From Streptomyces albofaciens JCM 4342 (lineage in GTDB: Bacteria; Actinomycetota; Actinomycetes; Streptomycetales; Streptomycetaceae): a DNA stretch of 64,000 bases. The stretch is from NCBI RefSeq assembly GCF_008634025.1, contig NZ_PDCM01000002.1:868001-932000 (forward strand), in the 5' to 3' direction. The position numbers were made by a program, and so were the translations under genes. Shown piece by piece: positions 8,055 to 16,452 of this stretch. The first letter of the stretch is position 1. The number at the start of each line of letters is the position of its first letter. The notes beneath the pieces are model-generated. The model saw only the letters and a program-made list of their open reading frames with translations. It had not been told where the DNA came from and searched no databases.

Positions 8055-9566
8055 ATGAGTGACGACGACCGGCCTCTCGATGTGCCGAAGCCGCAGCCCC
8101 GCAGGTGGCTGCGGGCCGCCGTCGCCCTGTGCACCGCGGGCGCGCTGGCCGCCGGCGGGTACTGGCTCTACGACACGGTGTTCGTACGGTGTGCCGACGG
8201 CGTGCGCGAGGAGGGGGCGCGCGGCGAGTGCGTGGGGGTGACCGACGGGTCGTATGTGTTCGACGCCGCGCTGCGCGACATCTCGGGGCAGATCCTGGCC
8301 GAGAACCGGCGGGTGGCGAAGTCCGGCAAGCCCTGGGTCTCGGTGGCCTACCTCCAGCCGATGACGCCGGGCCCCGACGACAAGGGGCGCGACATCATCC
8401 GGCGGGAGCTGGAGGGCGCCTATCTGGCCCAGCGCGAGCTGAACGACCCGCGGCGCGGCGGGCGCGGCGACTCGCCGCAGATCAAGCTGCTGCTGGCGAA
8501 CAGCGGCACCGGGTCCGAGCAGTGGCGGCCGCTGGTCGACCGGCTCAAGGAGCTCAAGGACGGCGACCAGCACCTGGTCGCGGTGGCCGGGCTCGGACAG
8601 AGCCGGCAGACCACCCAGGACGCGATCGACGCCCTGCGGGCCGCCGGCATTCCCATGATGGGCTCGACCGTGACCGCCGACGCCATCAACCGGCCGGGGC
8701 AGACCGGGTTCTGGCGGGTGGCGCCGCCCAACGCCGACCAGGCGTCGGCGGTGGTGCGCCATCTGCGGACGCTGCAGAAGCAGGCCGGCCGGCGGCCCTA
8801 CCGTGTGACGACCATCAAGGACCGCAGCGAACAGGACACCTACAGCGCGTCCCTGAACCGGGGCTTCACCGCGGCCGCCGCGCGCCAGGGGCTGGAGCTG
8901 ACCGACATGGGGCTCGCCTACAGTTCGGCCGACCGCGCCACCGCCAACGCCTTCTCGGCGCTCGCCGACCGGGTGTGCACCGATCCGCCGGACGCGGTGT
9001 ACTTCGCGGGCCGCGGGCGCGCGCTGCGCGGCTTCATCGAGGCGATGGCCGCCGCCGGGCGGCGCTGCCCCACCTCGGTGTACACCGGGGACGACGTGGT
9101 GGGCGTCTTCGACGTACCGGAGAGCTACGAGGCGCGCAAGGCCTTCCAGAAGGTCTGGGAGCGCAGCCGGCTGACCGTGCACCACACCGTGCTGGCCCAC
9201 CCCGACCAGTGGCTCACCACCTATCCCGGCGACGGGAACCCGCTGCCGGAGTTCCGCGAGGCCTACCGCAAGGACATCCACCGCTCGGTCGGCGAACTGT
9301 CCGACGGGCAGGCCATCATGGGCCATGACGCCCTGCTCACGCTCGGCGTGGCCATCCGGGCGGGCGCCGACCGGCAGGGCAGCGGCCCGGTGACCACCAG
9401 CAGCACCCGCCAGATGCTGTATCTGATCGGTGGCAGCAAGCCGGTGTACGGGGTCAGCGGGCCGATCCGGTTCGACGAGCAGGGCGACCCGGAGGGCAAG
9501 CCGCTGGCGCTGGTCGAGCTGAAGCCGGACGGCTCGTACGCCTTCCGGCAGGTGGTGTGGCCGTGA
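8055..9566 (+). CDS. Membrane-anchored type I periplasmic-binding-like receptor
   Basis: 503 residues. A cytosolic N-terminus (1-16) is followed by one transmembrane helix (~17-38) with no lipobox Cys. The extracellular region (~60-503) has a LivJ/receptor-family ligand-binding fold: VSVAYLQPMTP, GAYLAQRELND, the DRLKELKDGDQHLVAVAGLG segment, and GIPMMGSTVTAD, which is typical of branched-chain amino-acid-type binding proteins. No permease or transport ATPase genes are adjacent. It is paired instead with the P-loop ATPase upstream (8-nt gap), which argues for sensing rather than import. The ligand is unknown. Confidence 0.78.
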   Translation: MSDDDRPLDVPKPQPRRWLRAAVALCTAGALAAGGYWLYDTVFVRCADGVREEGARGECVGVTDGSYVFDAALRDISGQILAENRRVAKSGKPWVSVAYLQPMTPGPDDKGRDIIRRELEGAYLAQRELNDPRRGGRGDSPQIKLLLANSGTGSEQWRPLVDRLKELKDGDQHLVAVAGLGQSRQTTQDAIDALRAAGIPMMGSTVTADAINRPGQTGFWRVAPPNADQASAVVRHLRTLQKQAGRRPYRVTTIKDRSEQDTYSASLNRGFTAAAARQGLELTDMGLAYSSADRATANAFSALADRVCTDPPDAVYFAGRGRALRGFIEAMAAAGRRCPTSVYTGDDVVGVFDVPESYEARKAFQKVWERSRLTVHHTVLAHPDQWLTTYPGDGNPLPEFREAYRKDIHRSVGELSDGQAIMGHDALLTLGVAIRAGADRQGSGPVTTSSTRQMLYLIGGSKPVYGVSGPIRFDEQGDPEGKPLALVELKPDGSYAFRQVVWP

Positions 9567-9578
9567 CGGGCGGTCGCC

Positions 9579-10196
9579 TCACAGGCCGGTGAGGAGAGCG
9601 TCGAGCGGGGCCGGTGTCTGTTGGGGGCCGAGGGCTTCGACGAGGAGGCGGCCGTAGCGGATCTTGCGGCCCTTCTTCGTGCCGAGGAAGCGCCGCACCT
9701 GCTGCTGCCGGGGCCGGCCGTGCTGTGCGGGCTGGTGCAGGAAGGTCCGCCAGGCGCGGAAGTCGCCCTCGGCCCGCACGATGTCCTCGACCCGTGCCGT
9801 GCCCAGCGCGCGGATCAGTTCCTCCTCCAGGTCCCGCACACACACGTGGATGCCCTGGCGTGACGCCTGCGCGCGCTCCAGGGCACGGTCGTAATAGCGC
9901 TGCTCGTTCTCGTCGCACAGCCCCGCCAGACGCAGACCGAGGCCGGGCGGCCCGAGGAGCCCGGCGTAGCGGCCGACGCTCATCGCCCCTCCCATGGGCA
10001 GGACGCACACCCCCTCGGCGGTCAGATCCAGGCCACGCCGTACGGCCAGTGCCTCCACGGCGGCCAGGTCGCTCGGCCCTTCGAGCAGCACCGCCGTCCG
10101 CACCCCCAGCCGCGCCGCCAGCTCGCCCGCCGGTCCGCCGGGGCCGCCGGCTGCCCAGCTGCCGACCGCCTCCCGGAACGCCCGCATGTCCGCCAT
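9579..10196 (-). CDS. Stand-alone TOPRIM (OLD-like) protein
   Basis: About 205 residues from the ATG at 10196; a GTG at 10226 would add 10 residues and neither start has a clear ribosome site. TOPRIM features are the acidic motif 1 (VLLEGPSDLAAVEAL), a central Gly-rich segment (LPMGGAMSVGRYAGLLG) and the acidic motif 2 (LAGLCDENE). OLD nucleases combine this fold with an ABC-type ATPase, but here the ATPase half is absent. The C-terminus is basic (TKKGRKIRYGR). It is convergent with the receptor gene, with 12 nt between. Nuclease or primase-like activity is possible but unproven. Confidence 0.68.
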   Translation of the reverse strand: MADMRAFREAVGSWAAGGPGGPAGELAARLGVRTAVLLEGPSDLAAVEALAVRRGLDLTAEGVCVLPMGGAMSVGRYAGLLGPPGLGLRLAGLCDENEQRYYDRALERAQASRQGIHVCVRDLEEELIRALGTARVEDIVRAEGDFRAWRTFLHQPAQHGRPRQQQVRRFLGTKKGRKIRYGRLLVEALGPQQTPAPLDALLTGL

Positions 10197-10253
10197 GGAG
10201 TGAGTGTGCACCGCTGCCGACGGCACGGCACGGGAATATCGCCCGGCCCCTCC

Positions 10254-11648
10254 TCATGCGGTCCGCACAGTGGGCGTCCGGGCACGCAGACTTACCCCGT
10301 AGCGGCGCAGGAGCAGGACGGCCGTGGTGGCGAGGCCGGTGAGCAGGCCGAGCCAGATGCCGAGGGTGTGCAGCCCGGCGGCGTAGCCCAGGAGCCAGGC
10401 GGCGGGCAGGCCCACGGCCCAGTAGCCGACGAGGGTGATGCGGAAGCCGCCCGCGGTGTCGTCGAGGCCGCGCAGGAGGCCGACGCCGATGTTCTGCGCG
10501 CAGTCGAAGAACTGCAGGACCATGACGACGAGCAGCAGGTGGGTGGCGATGGAGAGGGCTTCGGCGTCGCGGGGGCCGGCGGTGGTGAAGAAGGGGCTGA
10601 GGACCAGGCCGGGCAGGGTGGCGTAGACGACGGCGACGAGGGTCATGACGGCGCCCGCGCAGGCCAGTGCGGTGTTCTTGATGCGCAGGGCGGTGTCGGT
10701 GCGGCCGAGCGCGAGGGCGCGGCTGACGTTGACGGACGCGGCGTGGGAGAGACCGACGGCGACCTGGAAGACGAGGTAGACGAGCTGGTTGACGGCGGTG
10801 TGCGCGGCCAGCGCGGCGCTCCCGAACGAGCCCGCCATCAGGGCGGTGACGGAGAAGAAGCCCGCCTCGGAACCGTATGTCGCGGCGATGGGCACACCGA
10901 GCCGGACGAGGCGGCGGACGGTGGCGCGGTCGGTCCGGGCGATGGTGAGGCTCAGCAGCGGCGCCAGTACGGCGTCCCGCTTGGCGGCGGCGTACAGCGC
11001 CAGGAAGGAGAGGAAGTACACGAGCGTGGTGGCCGCCCCCACGCCGGGCAGGCCCAGTTCGGGCAGCCACCAAGTGCCGTGTACGAGGCCCCAGTTGAGT
11101 GACGCGTTGACGGCCACGGAGGCGAGGGTGATGCGCAGCAGCGCCTGCGGCCGCCGCATGCCCACGGTGAACTGGCGCACCGCTTGGAACCACAGGCACG
11201 GCAGCAGGCCGGGCGCGAGGGCGAGCAGCATCGGCTGCGCGCGGCCGGTGATCTCCGCGTCCTGGCCGAGCCAGGTCAGCGCGCGGCCGATGAGGAGCAT
11301 CAGCGCGGCGCCCGCCAGTCCGGCGAGGGTGGCGACGGCCAGTCCGGCGCGGACGGTCGCACGGACCTCCTCGCCGCCCTCGCGCGCGTCGGCGCCCGTC
11401 CCCTCCGCCCGCGCGGCCGCGGCGGCCGTGCGGTTGCCGATGGAGGTGATGAGGCCGACGCCCATGGTGCGCAGCTGGTTGAAGAGGACGACGGCGAGCC
11501 CGCCCGCCGCCAGGTCGGTGGTGCCGAGCAGGCCCATCATGACGGTGTCGGTGGTGGTCAGGGCCACTTGCGCGAGCTGGGTGAGGACGAGGGGGACGGC
11601 GAGGGCGGCCAGCGCGCGGCTGTCGCGCAGCAGCGTCGCGGGCTGCAT
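10254..11648 (-). CDS. MATE-family efflux transporter, candidate metallophore exporter
   Basis: A 464-residue multidrug-and-toxin-extrusion family transporter with 12 predicted membrane segments in two homologous halves (DSRALAALAVPLVLTQLAQ near the start, then a repeat about 200 residues later). The ATG at 11648 was chosen because AGGAGG lies ~11 nt upstream, inside the end of the SbnA-like gene. This makes it the last gene of the iron-box-preceded operon 16.2-10.25 kb. Cation-coupled export of the operon's product is the natural inference. MATE proteins are promiscuous, so specificity cannot be read from sequence. Confidence 0.85.
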   Translation of the reverse strand: MQPATLLRDSRALAALAVPLVLTQLAQVALTTTDTVMMGLLGTTDLAAGGLAVVLFNQLRTMGVGLITSIGNRTAAAAARAEGTGADAREGGEEVRATVRAGLAVATLAGLAGAALMLLIGRALTWLGQDAEITGRAQPMLLALAPGLLPCLWFQAVRQFTVGMRRPQALLRITLASVAVNASLNWGLVHGTWWLPELGLPGVGAATTLVYFLSFLALYAAAKRDAVLAPLLSLTIARTDRATVRRLVRLGVPIAATYGSEAGFFSVTALMAGSFGSAALAAHTAVNQLVYLVFQVAVGLSHAASVNVSRALALGRTDTALRIKNTALACAGAVMTLVAVVYATLPGLVLSPFFTTAGPRDAEALSIATHLLLVVMVLQFFDCAQNIGVGLLRGLDDTAGGFRITLVGYWAVGLPAAWLLGYAAGLHTLGIWLGLLTGLATTAVLLLRRYGVSLRARTPTVRTA

Positions 11649-11656
11649 GGCGGGCC

Positions 11657-12685
11657 TCACCTCCTGCGGAGCTTGGTGAGGGTTTCGTCGGTCTCGCGTT
11701 CCAGCGCGCGGTCGACGAGGCCGCGGGCGTGCATCCAGTCGTCGTTGAAGACGGTGTCCAGGTACTTCTCGCCGCCGTCGTTGACCAGCGCGACCATGGT
11801 GGAGCCCGGTGCCAGGGCGGGGAGCCGGGCCAGGGCCTCGTGGACGACGCCGCCGGCCGAGCCGCCGATCAGCAGCCCGGTGGCGCGGGCGACGGCGCGG
11901 GCGGTGGCGAAGGCTTCCACGTCGCCGACCTTCACCCCCTCGTCGATCAGGTCGAAGTCGACGAGCGCGCCGATCCCGGCGCCTTCGGGCGTGCCGGTGC
12001 CGGACTGGTAGTAGTCGTGGGCGGGGCCGCCGAAGGCGATGGAGCCCTTGGGTTCGACGCCGACCGTCGTACAGCCGGGTACGAGCGTGCGCAGGGCGCG
12101 GGCGGTGCCGCAGAGCCCGCCGCCGGTGCCCACCGCGCCGATCAGGACGTCGATGGCCCCGTCCAGGGCCTGGTGCAGTTCATGGGCGACGGGGAAGTAG
12201 CCGACGCCGTTGCTGGGGTTGTTGTGCTGTTCGGTGAAGAAGGTGTCGGCCCGGCCGCGGGCCAGCTCCGCGGCCAGTTCCTCGCGCGCGGCGGTGGCCA
12301 GGTCCGCGCTCCCGTCGTCGGCCACGTGGACGAGTTCGGCACCCAGGGCTTTCATGGCGCGTAGTTTGTCGGAAGAAGCCGCGTGGTCCACGACCGCCGT
12401 GAAGGAATAGCCCCGTTCGGCCGCGATGACCGCGAGCCCCAGTCCGGTGTTGCCGGACGTGGATTCCACGATGCGCCCGCCGGGCCGCAGGTCGCCGCGG
12501 GCCTCGGCGTCCAGGACCATCTGCCGGGCCATCCGGATCTTGGCGCTGCCGGTGGGGTTGAACATCTCCAGCTTGAGCAGCAGCCGGCTGCCGGTCCCGG
12601 TGCGGCCCAGCTCGAACAGCGGCGTGGCGCCGATGAGATCGGAGACGCGGGAGACCACGGCGGGGCGCCCGAGGGCTTCGTTCAT
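11657..12685 (-). CDS. SbnA/cysteine-synthase-like PLP enzyme
   Basis: A 342-residue fold-type II PLP enzyme. The PLP lysine is in NPTGSAKIRM (Lys49), the substrate loop is ESTSGNTG (~74-81) and the phosphate-binding loop is GAVGTGGGLCGTA. In staphyloferrin B biosynthesis SbnA joins O-phosphoserine and glutamate, giving an intermediate split by SbnB into diaminopropionate and 2-oxoglutarate. Related enzymes serve aminopolycarboxylate chelators. The ATG has AGGAG 7 nt upstream. The neighbours (SbnB-like enzyme, decarboxylase, oxygenase, exporter) rule out a housekeeping cysteine synthase role. Its nucleophile amino acid (Glu, Asp, Lys or other) is unknown. It is distinct from the second SbnA-like gene at 44144-45142. 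Confidence 0.85.
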   Translation of the reverse strand: MNEALGRPAVVSRVSDLIGATPLFELGRTGTGSRLLLKLEMFNPTGSAKIRMARQMVLDAEARGDLRPGGRIVESTSGNTGLGLAVIAAERGYSFTAVVDHAASSDKLRAMKALGAELVHVADDGSADLATAAREELAAELARGRADTFFTEQHNNPSNGVGYFPVAHELHQALDGAIDVLIGAVGTGGGLCGTARALRTLVPGCTTVGVEPKGSIAFGGPAHDYYQSGTGTPEGAGIGALVDFDLIDEGVKVGDVEAFATARAVARATGLLIGGSAGGVVHEALARLPALAPGSTMVALVNDGGEKYLDTVFNDDWMHARGLVDRALERETDETLTKLRRR

Positions 12686-12723
12686 GGGTGCGCTCCTGAT
12701 GCAGCGGGGCTGCGTGTGAGGGG

Positions 12724-14109
12724 TCAGCGGGCTGTGGCCCGGTCGAGGCGCCAGCGCGGCCGGGCGGCGTCCGGCCGGTCCACGACGACCTTGGGCGGCA
12801 GCGGGAGGCCGTGGAACGGGGACTCGTTCGAGTCCATCTGGTATCCGGCCGTGTTGGGGTAGACCAGCAGGTCGCCGACGCGCGGCCGGGCGGGGAACGG
12901 GACCTTGCGCCAGGTGAGCAGGTCGGATTCCAGGCAGGTCGCACCGCCGACGCACGCGGGGTGCGCCGCGTCGCCGCGGGCCCGCCCGTCCCGGGTGACC
13001 AGGTACGGATCGGGCAGGTACTCGCTGTTGAACCACTGCTCGGACAGGCTGAGGCTGGTGCCGTCGACCGTCAGGACGTGGTAGCCGTCGCGTTCCTTGA
13101 CGCCCTGGACGCGGAAGACGGACGCGCCGGCGCCGTCCAGCAGGGCCCGTCCCGGCTCCGCCAGCAGCAGCGTTCCGGTCTCCTTCAGGCGTGCGGCCAG
13201 CGTCGTACGGCCTCCGTCGGGGACGGTGCCGAGGACGGTGCGCAGCGCGTCGGCACCGGCGACCGGCGAGTGGTACGGGTAGAAGCCGTCGGCGTCGAAC
13301 GCCTTGTGCGCGTGGTAGTGCTCGGGCCGCTGGGCGGCGAGGAACGCGTGCCAGTGGCCGCCGCTGCTGTAGTCCACGGCGAAGCCGCCGCCGATGCTGA
13401 TCCGGTCGGCGCGCAGGCCCAGTTCCCGTGCGCGCAGGCAGGCGTCGACGAGCTGGGCGGCGAGGTCGGCGCGCGGCCGGGTGGCGTATCCGGACAGGTG
13501 GAAGCTGAAGCCCTCCATCCGTACGGCGTCCCCGGCCCGTACGCACCGGTCCAGCGCGGTGTCCGCTTCGCCCGCCGTCATCCCGAAGCGGCTGTGCGGC
13601 TGGGCGGGCGGCAGGCGGCGCAGCAGCAGGCGGGCGGGGCGCACGGTGCCGGTGAGGGCGAGCGTGGTGAGCAGGTCGAGTTCGTCCAGGGCGTCGACGG
13701 CGACGAGGCAGCCGTGCAGGACGGCCAGCCGCAGCAGGGCGTCGTTCTTGGCCGGGCCGGTGACGACGATGTGCTCGCCGCGTACGCCGTGGCCGAGGGC
13801 TGCGCGCAGTTCGGGGACGCTCGCCACGTCCACGCCCGCGCCGTGGGCGGCGCAGCGTTCCGCCCAGACGGCGGCCTTGTTGGCCTTCTTGGCGTAGTAC
13901 ACGTGCCCCGCCACCCCGGCGTCGTCGAGCGCGGCGCGGAAGGCCGCGAGGTTGGCGTCGAAGCGGTGCGGCAGCAGGAAGTGGAACGGTCCGTCGAAGG
14001 CGTGGGACAGTTCGTGCAGCAGGCCGCTGTCCATGATCCGTTCGGTGCCGGGGTCGGTGTGGGCGGGCAGGGTCGGCAGGTCGGCGGGGCGCGATCCGGT
14101 CAGGCCCAC
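12724..14109 (-). CDS. Y4yA-family fold-III PLP decarboxylase
   Basis: A 461-residue alanine-racemase/ornithine-decarboxylase-fold enzyme. The PLP lysine is in YYAKKANK (~75), the glycine-rich loop is ISIGGGFAVDYSSGG, a phosphate-binding EPGRALLDGAG follows, and the active-site Cys/Asp pair is in GATCLESDLL. The GTG at 14109 overlaps the preceding stop; homology to family N-termini extends upstream of the alternative ATG at 14034, so I prefer the longer form. Family members sit in siderophore loci, and SbnH plays the equivalent role in staphyloferrin B by creating an ethylenediamine unit. Decarboxylation of a diaminopropionyl or SbnA-derived conjugate is inferred. Confidence 0.82.
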   Translation of the reverse strand: MGLTGSRPADLPTLPAHTDPGTERIMDSGLLHELSHAFDGPFHFLLPHRFDANLAAFRAALDDAGVAGHVYYAKKANKAAVWAERCAAHGAGVDVASVPELRAALGHGVRGEHIVVTGPAKNDALLRLAVLHGCLVAVDALDELDLLTTLALTGTVRPARLLLRRLPPAQPHSRFGMTAGEADTALDRCVRAGDAVRMEGFSFHLSGYATRPRADLAAQLVDACLRARELGLRADRISIGGGFAVDYSSGGHWHAFLAAQRPEHYHAHKAFDADGFYPYHSPVAGADALRTVLGTVPDGGRTTLAARLKETGTLLLAEPGRALLDGAGASVFRVQGVKERDGYHVLTVDGTSLSLSEQWFNSEYLPDPYLVTRDGRARGDAAHPACVGGATCLESDLLTWRKVPFPARPRVGDLLVYPNTAGYQMDSNESPFHGLPLPPKVVVDRPDAARPRWRLDRATAR

Positions 14110-15125
14110 AGCGCCACCCGCGTTCCCAGCCCCTGGTCGAGGGCGAGCCGGGCGAAGCGGTGGCCGAGCGCGATGTCGGTGACGACCAGACCGCTGTTGT
14201 ACGCGAAGACGCGCTCCTCGGCGGCGCCGCGGCCGGTGGCCGTACCGGCGAGGACGGCCGGGAACTCGGCGTCCGCGGCGGGCAGCCGCCCGGCCTCGCC
14301 GGCCATGTCCGTACCGGTGACCCGCATCTGTGCCTCGCTGGTCGCCACGACGCGGTCGGCGCGGTGCAGGGTGGAGGGCGCCAGGCCGTGCCCCACGAGG
14401 ACGGACAGCGCGCCGGGCCTGAGCCAGTCGGCCTCGACGGCCGCCGGGGTGTGGCCGCCGGCCGTGGCCACGAGGACGTCGGCGTCGCCCGCGGCGGCCC
14501 GCAGGTCGGTGACGGTCTCCACGTCCCGGCCGGGGAAGTGGGCGCGCAGCTCGTCCCGTACCGCCGCGATGCCCTCGGGGTGGGTGCCGGACAGCATCAG
14601 CCGTTCCAGGTCCGGCAGCGTCGTGAGCAGGAACGGGAGGGCCAGGCGGCCCTGGGTGCCGGTGCCGATGACCAGGGCGCTGCGGGCGCCGGGCGGCGCG
14701 CACTCGCGGGCCAGCAGCGCGGAGACGGCCGGGGTGCGCAGCGCGCCGACGCGGCCGCAGTCCAGCATCGCGACCGGCAGGCCGGTGGTGTCGTCGTAGA
14801 GCGTGAGCGTCGTGTAGTAGTGCTGCTCGTCGCGGCCCCGGTCCAGGCCGTGTTTGTACGAGGTCTTCACGGCGACCACGTCACGGGAGCCGTCGCGGCC
14901 GAGCATCGCGTACGCGACGGAGTGCCCGTCGGCGGGTTTCACGGTGAGTTTGCGGGGGTTGTCCGAGCGGCCCGCCGCCAGGGTGCGGTAGGCGTCCTCG
15001 ACGGTGCTCACGACATCGGCGCAGTCGATGCGCAGACCGGCCAGGTCGCTGGTGGACAGGAGGGTCAGGGTCCGGTCGTCGGCGGATATGGAGCGGGTGC
15101 GGTCGGCCACGGTGCGGTCGGTCAT
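14100..15125 (-). CDS. SbnB/ornithine-cyclodeaminase-family NAD(P)-dependent enzyme
   Basis: A 341-residue member of the ornithine cyclodeaminase/mu-crystallin family. The Rossmann loop is ALVIGTGTQGRLAL (~144-157). Substrate-side motifs include VAVKTSYKHGLDRG and RVGALRTPAVSALLA. The ATG at 15125 has GAGGA nearby; in-frame ATGs at 15155, 15170 and 15185 are alternatives, the latter two created by a 15-bp duplication. Paired with an SbnA-like enzyme, it should oxidatively cleave or reduce an amino-acid conjugate, as SbnB does when releasing diaminopropionate and 2-oxoglutarate. A reductive opine-forming role is an alternative. Its stop overlaps the decarboxylase start. Confidence 0.82.
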   Translation of the reverse strand: MTDRTVADRTRSISADDRTLTLLSTSDLAGLRIDCADVVSTVEDAYRTLAAGRSDNPRKLTVKPADGHSVAYAMLGRDGSRDVVAVKTSYKHGLDRGRDEQHYYTTLTLYDDTTGLPVAMLDCGRVGALRTPAVSALLARECAPPGARSALVIGTGTQGRLALPFLLTTLPDLERLMLSGTHPEGIAAVRDELRAHFPGRDVETVTDLRAAAGDADVLVATAGGHTPAAVEADWLRPGALSVLVGHGLAPSTLHRADRVVATSEAQMRVTGTDMAGEAGRLPAADAEFPAVLAGTATGRGAAEERVFAYNSGLVVTDIALGHRFARLALDQGLGTRVALWA

Positions 15126-15150
15126 GTCCGTCCTCGGGGAGGTGCGAGCG

Positions 15151-15180
15151 GTCATCCGGCGTGCGGTCATCCGGCGTGCG
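15151..15180. repeat. Tandem 15-bp duplication at a gene junction
   Basis: GTCATCCGGCGTGCG occurs twice head-to-tail (15151-15165 and 15166-15180). The unit includes the stop codon of the upstream oxygenase and an ATG in frame with the SbnB-like gene. The duplication is in-frame (MTARR repeated) and yields redundant possible starts, consistent with a recent slippage event. Confidence 0.8.
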
Positions 15181-16165
15181 CTTCGATGGCGGCCTGACCG
15201 TAACCGTGCTCGGATGCCTCGGCCAGGGGGCGTGAACGGCGCGCGGGGACACGGACGGAGGCACGCTTGAGCCAGCGGTCGGTGCCGTCGTAGCGCGCCT
15301 GGAAGGGCACCCGGCCGTGCACGACCAGATCGTTGTCGATGGCGAGCACATCGCCCGGTTCGAGGCGCACCGCCACCGAGACCCGGGCCAGTTCGGCCTC
15401 CAGGCGCCGGTAGGCGGCGCGATGCGCGGGCGTGGCCTCGTCCAGGGGCGTGTAGGCGGGGTCGAAGCGCAGCGTCAGGCCGTCCTCGGCGCGGAAGAGC
15501 GTCGGGACGGCGGGCGGCGGGCCGCCGTCGAAGTGCCGCGCCTCGGCGTACGCGTCGTCGGGCAGGATCGGCAGCAGCGGCCGGCTCAGCAGCTCGACGT
15601 CGGCCGCGCCGAGCCGTACGCGGCGTACGCCGGCCGCGGTGGTGGCGATGCGGTCGTGGTTGCGCATGCAGCTGAGCAGGAGCAGGTGGGCGCGGCCGGG
15701 GTGGAAGGCGTCCTCGGTGTGCGGGCTGAGGAGCACCGCGCTGCCGGCGCCGGTCTGTTCGGCCTCGTGGCCGGGGGCCGGGACGATGTTGTGCACGAAG
15801 CGGCCGCCCTGCTGTCCCTCCCAGGCGATGGGGTTGCCCAGGGCGGTGGCGAGCAGCAGCAGGATCACGTCGTGTACGGCGCCGCTGTCCCCGGCGGCGG
15901 CCCAGCCCGCGGGTGTGGGACCCAGCTCCGTGTCGTCCACGTCCAGGCCGCGCAGGACGAAGAGGCCGTCGTCGGGACCGGCCGGGCGCAGCTGCCACCG
16001 GACCGGAGCGGGCAGCGCGGCGGCGGCTTCCGCGACGCGGGCGAGGAGCCGGGGAGCGGCGGAGGTACCGCGGCCGGACCCGGCGAGGATCTTCTCGGCG
16101 GTGCGGCGCAGTTGTGCGGCGTCGGCGGGGGTGAGCTGGCGGACGGGTGCGGCTCCCGTGGTCAT
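15167..16165 (-). CDS. Clavaminate-synthase-like Fe(II)/2-oxoglutarate oxygenase
   Basis: A 332-residue TauD/clavaminate-synthase-like oxygenase. Facial-triad candidates are His149 and Glu151 (SPHTEDAFHPGR) with distal His283 (NDLVVHGRVPF); a 2-oxoglutarate-binding Arg follows in DGTDRWLKR. This subfamily includes amino-acid hydroxylases such as VioC and AsnO, so beta-hydroxylation of a free amino acid or of the assembled chelator is the likely role. A hydroxy-acid group would add an iron ligand. It is the first large gene of the iron-box operon. The ATG is separated by a single nucleotide from the stop of a 32-codon leader ORF. Confidence 0.82.
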   Translation of the reverse strand: MTTGAAPVRQLTPADAAQLRRTAEKILAGSGRGTSAAPRLLARVAEAAAALPAPVRWQLRPAGPDDGLFVLRGLDVDDTELGPTPAGWAAAGDSGAVHDVILLLLATALGNPIAWEGQQGGRFVHNIVPAPGHEAEQTGAGSAVLLSPHTEDAFHPGRAHLLLLSCMRNHDRIATTAAGVRRVRLGAADVELLSRPLLPILPDDAYAEARHFDGGPPPAVPTLFRAEDGLTLRFDPAYTPLDEATPAHRAAYRRLEAELARVSVAVRLEPGDVLAIDNDLVVHGRVPFQARYDGTDRWLKRASVRVPARRSRPLAEASEHGYGQAAIEAHAG

Positions 16166-16166
16166 G

Positions 16167-16265
16167 TCAAAGCAGTCCGTTTCCGTTGAAGTCGGGGATC
16201 GGGTCCCGTACGACGCCGCGCGGGCAGGGCGCGGCGCGCTCGACGGTCCGGGCGCGGCGCGTCAT
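16167..16265 (-). CDS. 32-residue leader ORF upstream of the metallophore operon
   Basis: ATG at 16265 with GGAG nine nt upstream; TGA ends one nt before the oxygenase ATG (TGA-C-ATG). The peptide is Arg-rich at its start, has one Cys, and ends in VVRDPIPDFNGNGLL. Third codon positions are overwhelmingly G or C, as in real genes here. It lies between the iron box (16321-16339) and the first enzyme gene, so it would be on the iron-regulated transcript. It could be a translational-coupling leader, a small regulatory peptide or a modified peptide. I do not recognise the family. Confidence 0.55.
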   Translation of the reverse strand: MTRRARTVERAAPCPRGVVRDPIPDFNGNGLL

Positions 16266-16320
16266 CGCTGCCGCTCCGTACCCGGGGTCCGGCGGACAGT
16301 AACGACGCTACTCAGCCCAG

Positions 16321-16339
16321 TTAGGTTAGGCAAACCTCA
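16321..16339 (-). promoter_or_regulatory. Iron box (DmdR/IdeR-type operator) for the biosynthetic operon
   Basis: TTAGGTTAGGCAAACCTCA closely matches the actinomycete iron-box palindrome TTAGGTTAGGCTAACCTAA (three mismatches). It lies about 155 bp upstream of the oxygenase and 56 bp upstream of the leader ORF. This is the expected site for Fe(II)-DmdR1 repression of the leftward metallophore genes. Confidence 0.85.
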
Positions 16340-16452
16340 CTTTGCTTTGCCCGCGCCTGCCCGGCTTCGCTCAACTCCCGCCCGATAAAGCCCAGTTGAC
16401 ACCGGCGCACGGAAGCACTCGACAGGGAGCCCCCTTGCGGCAACCCCTCGCA

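Noticed and set aside
11657..15125. Reading the SbnA-like gene as a housekeeping cysteine synthase and the SbnB-like gene as ornithine cyclodeaminase for proline synthesis
   Set aside because: Both lie in one operon behind an iron box with a decarboxylase, an oxygenase and an exporter, which fits chelator biosynthesis rather than primary metabolism.
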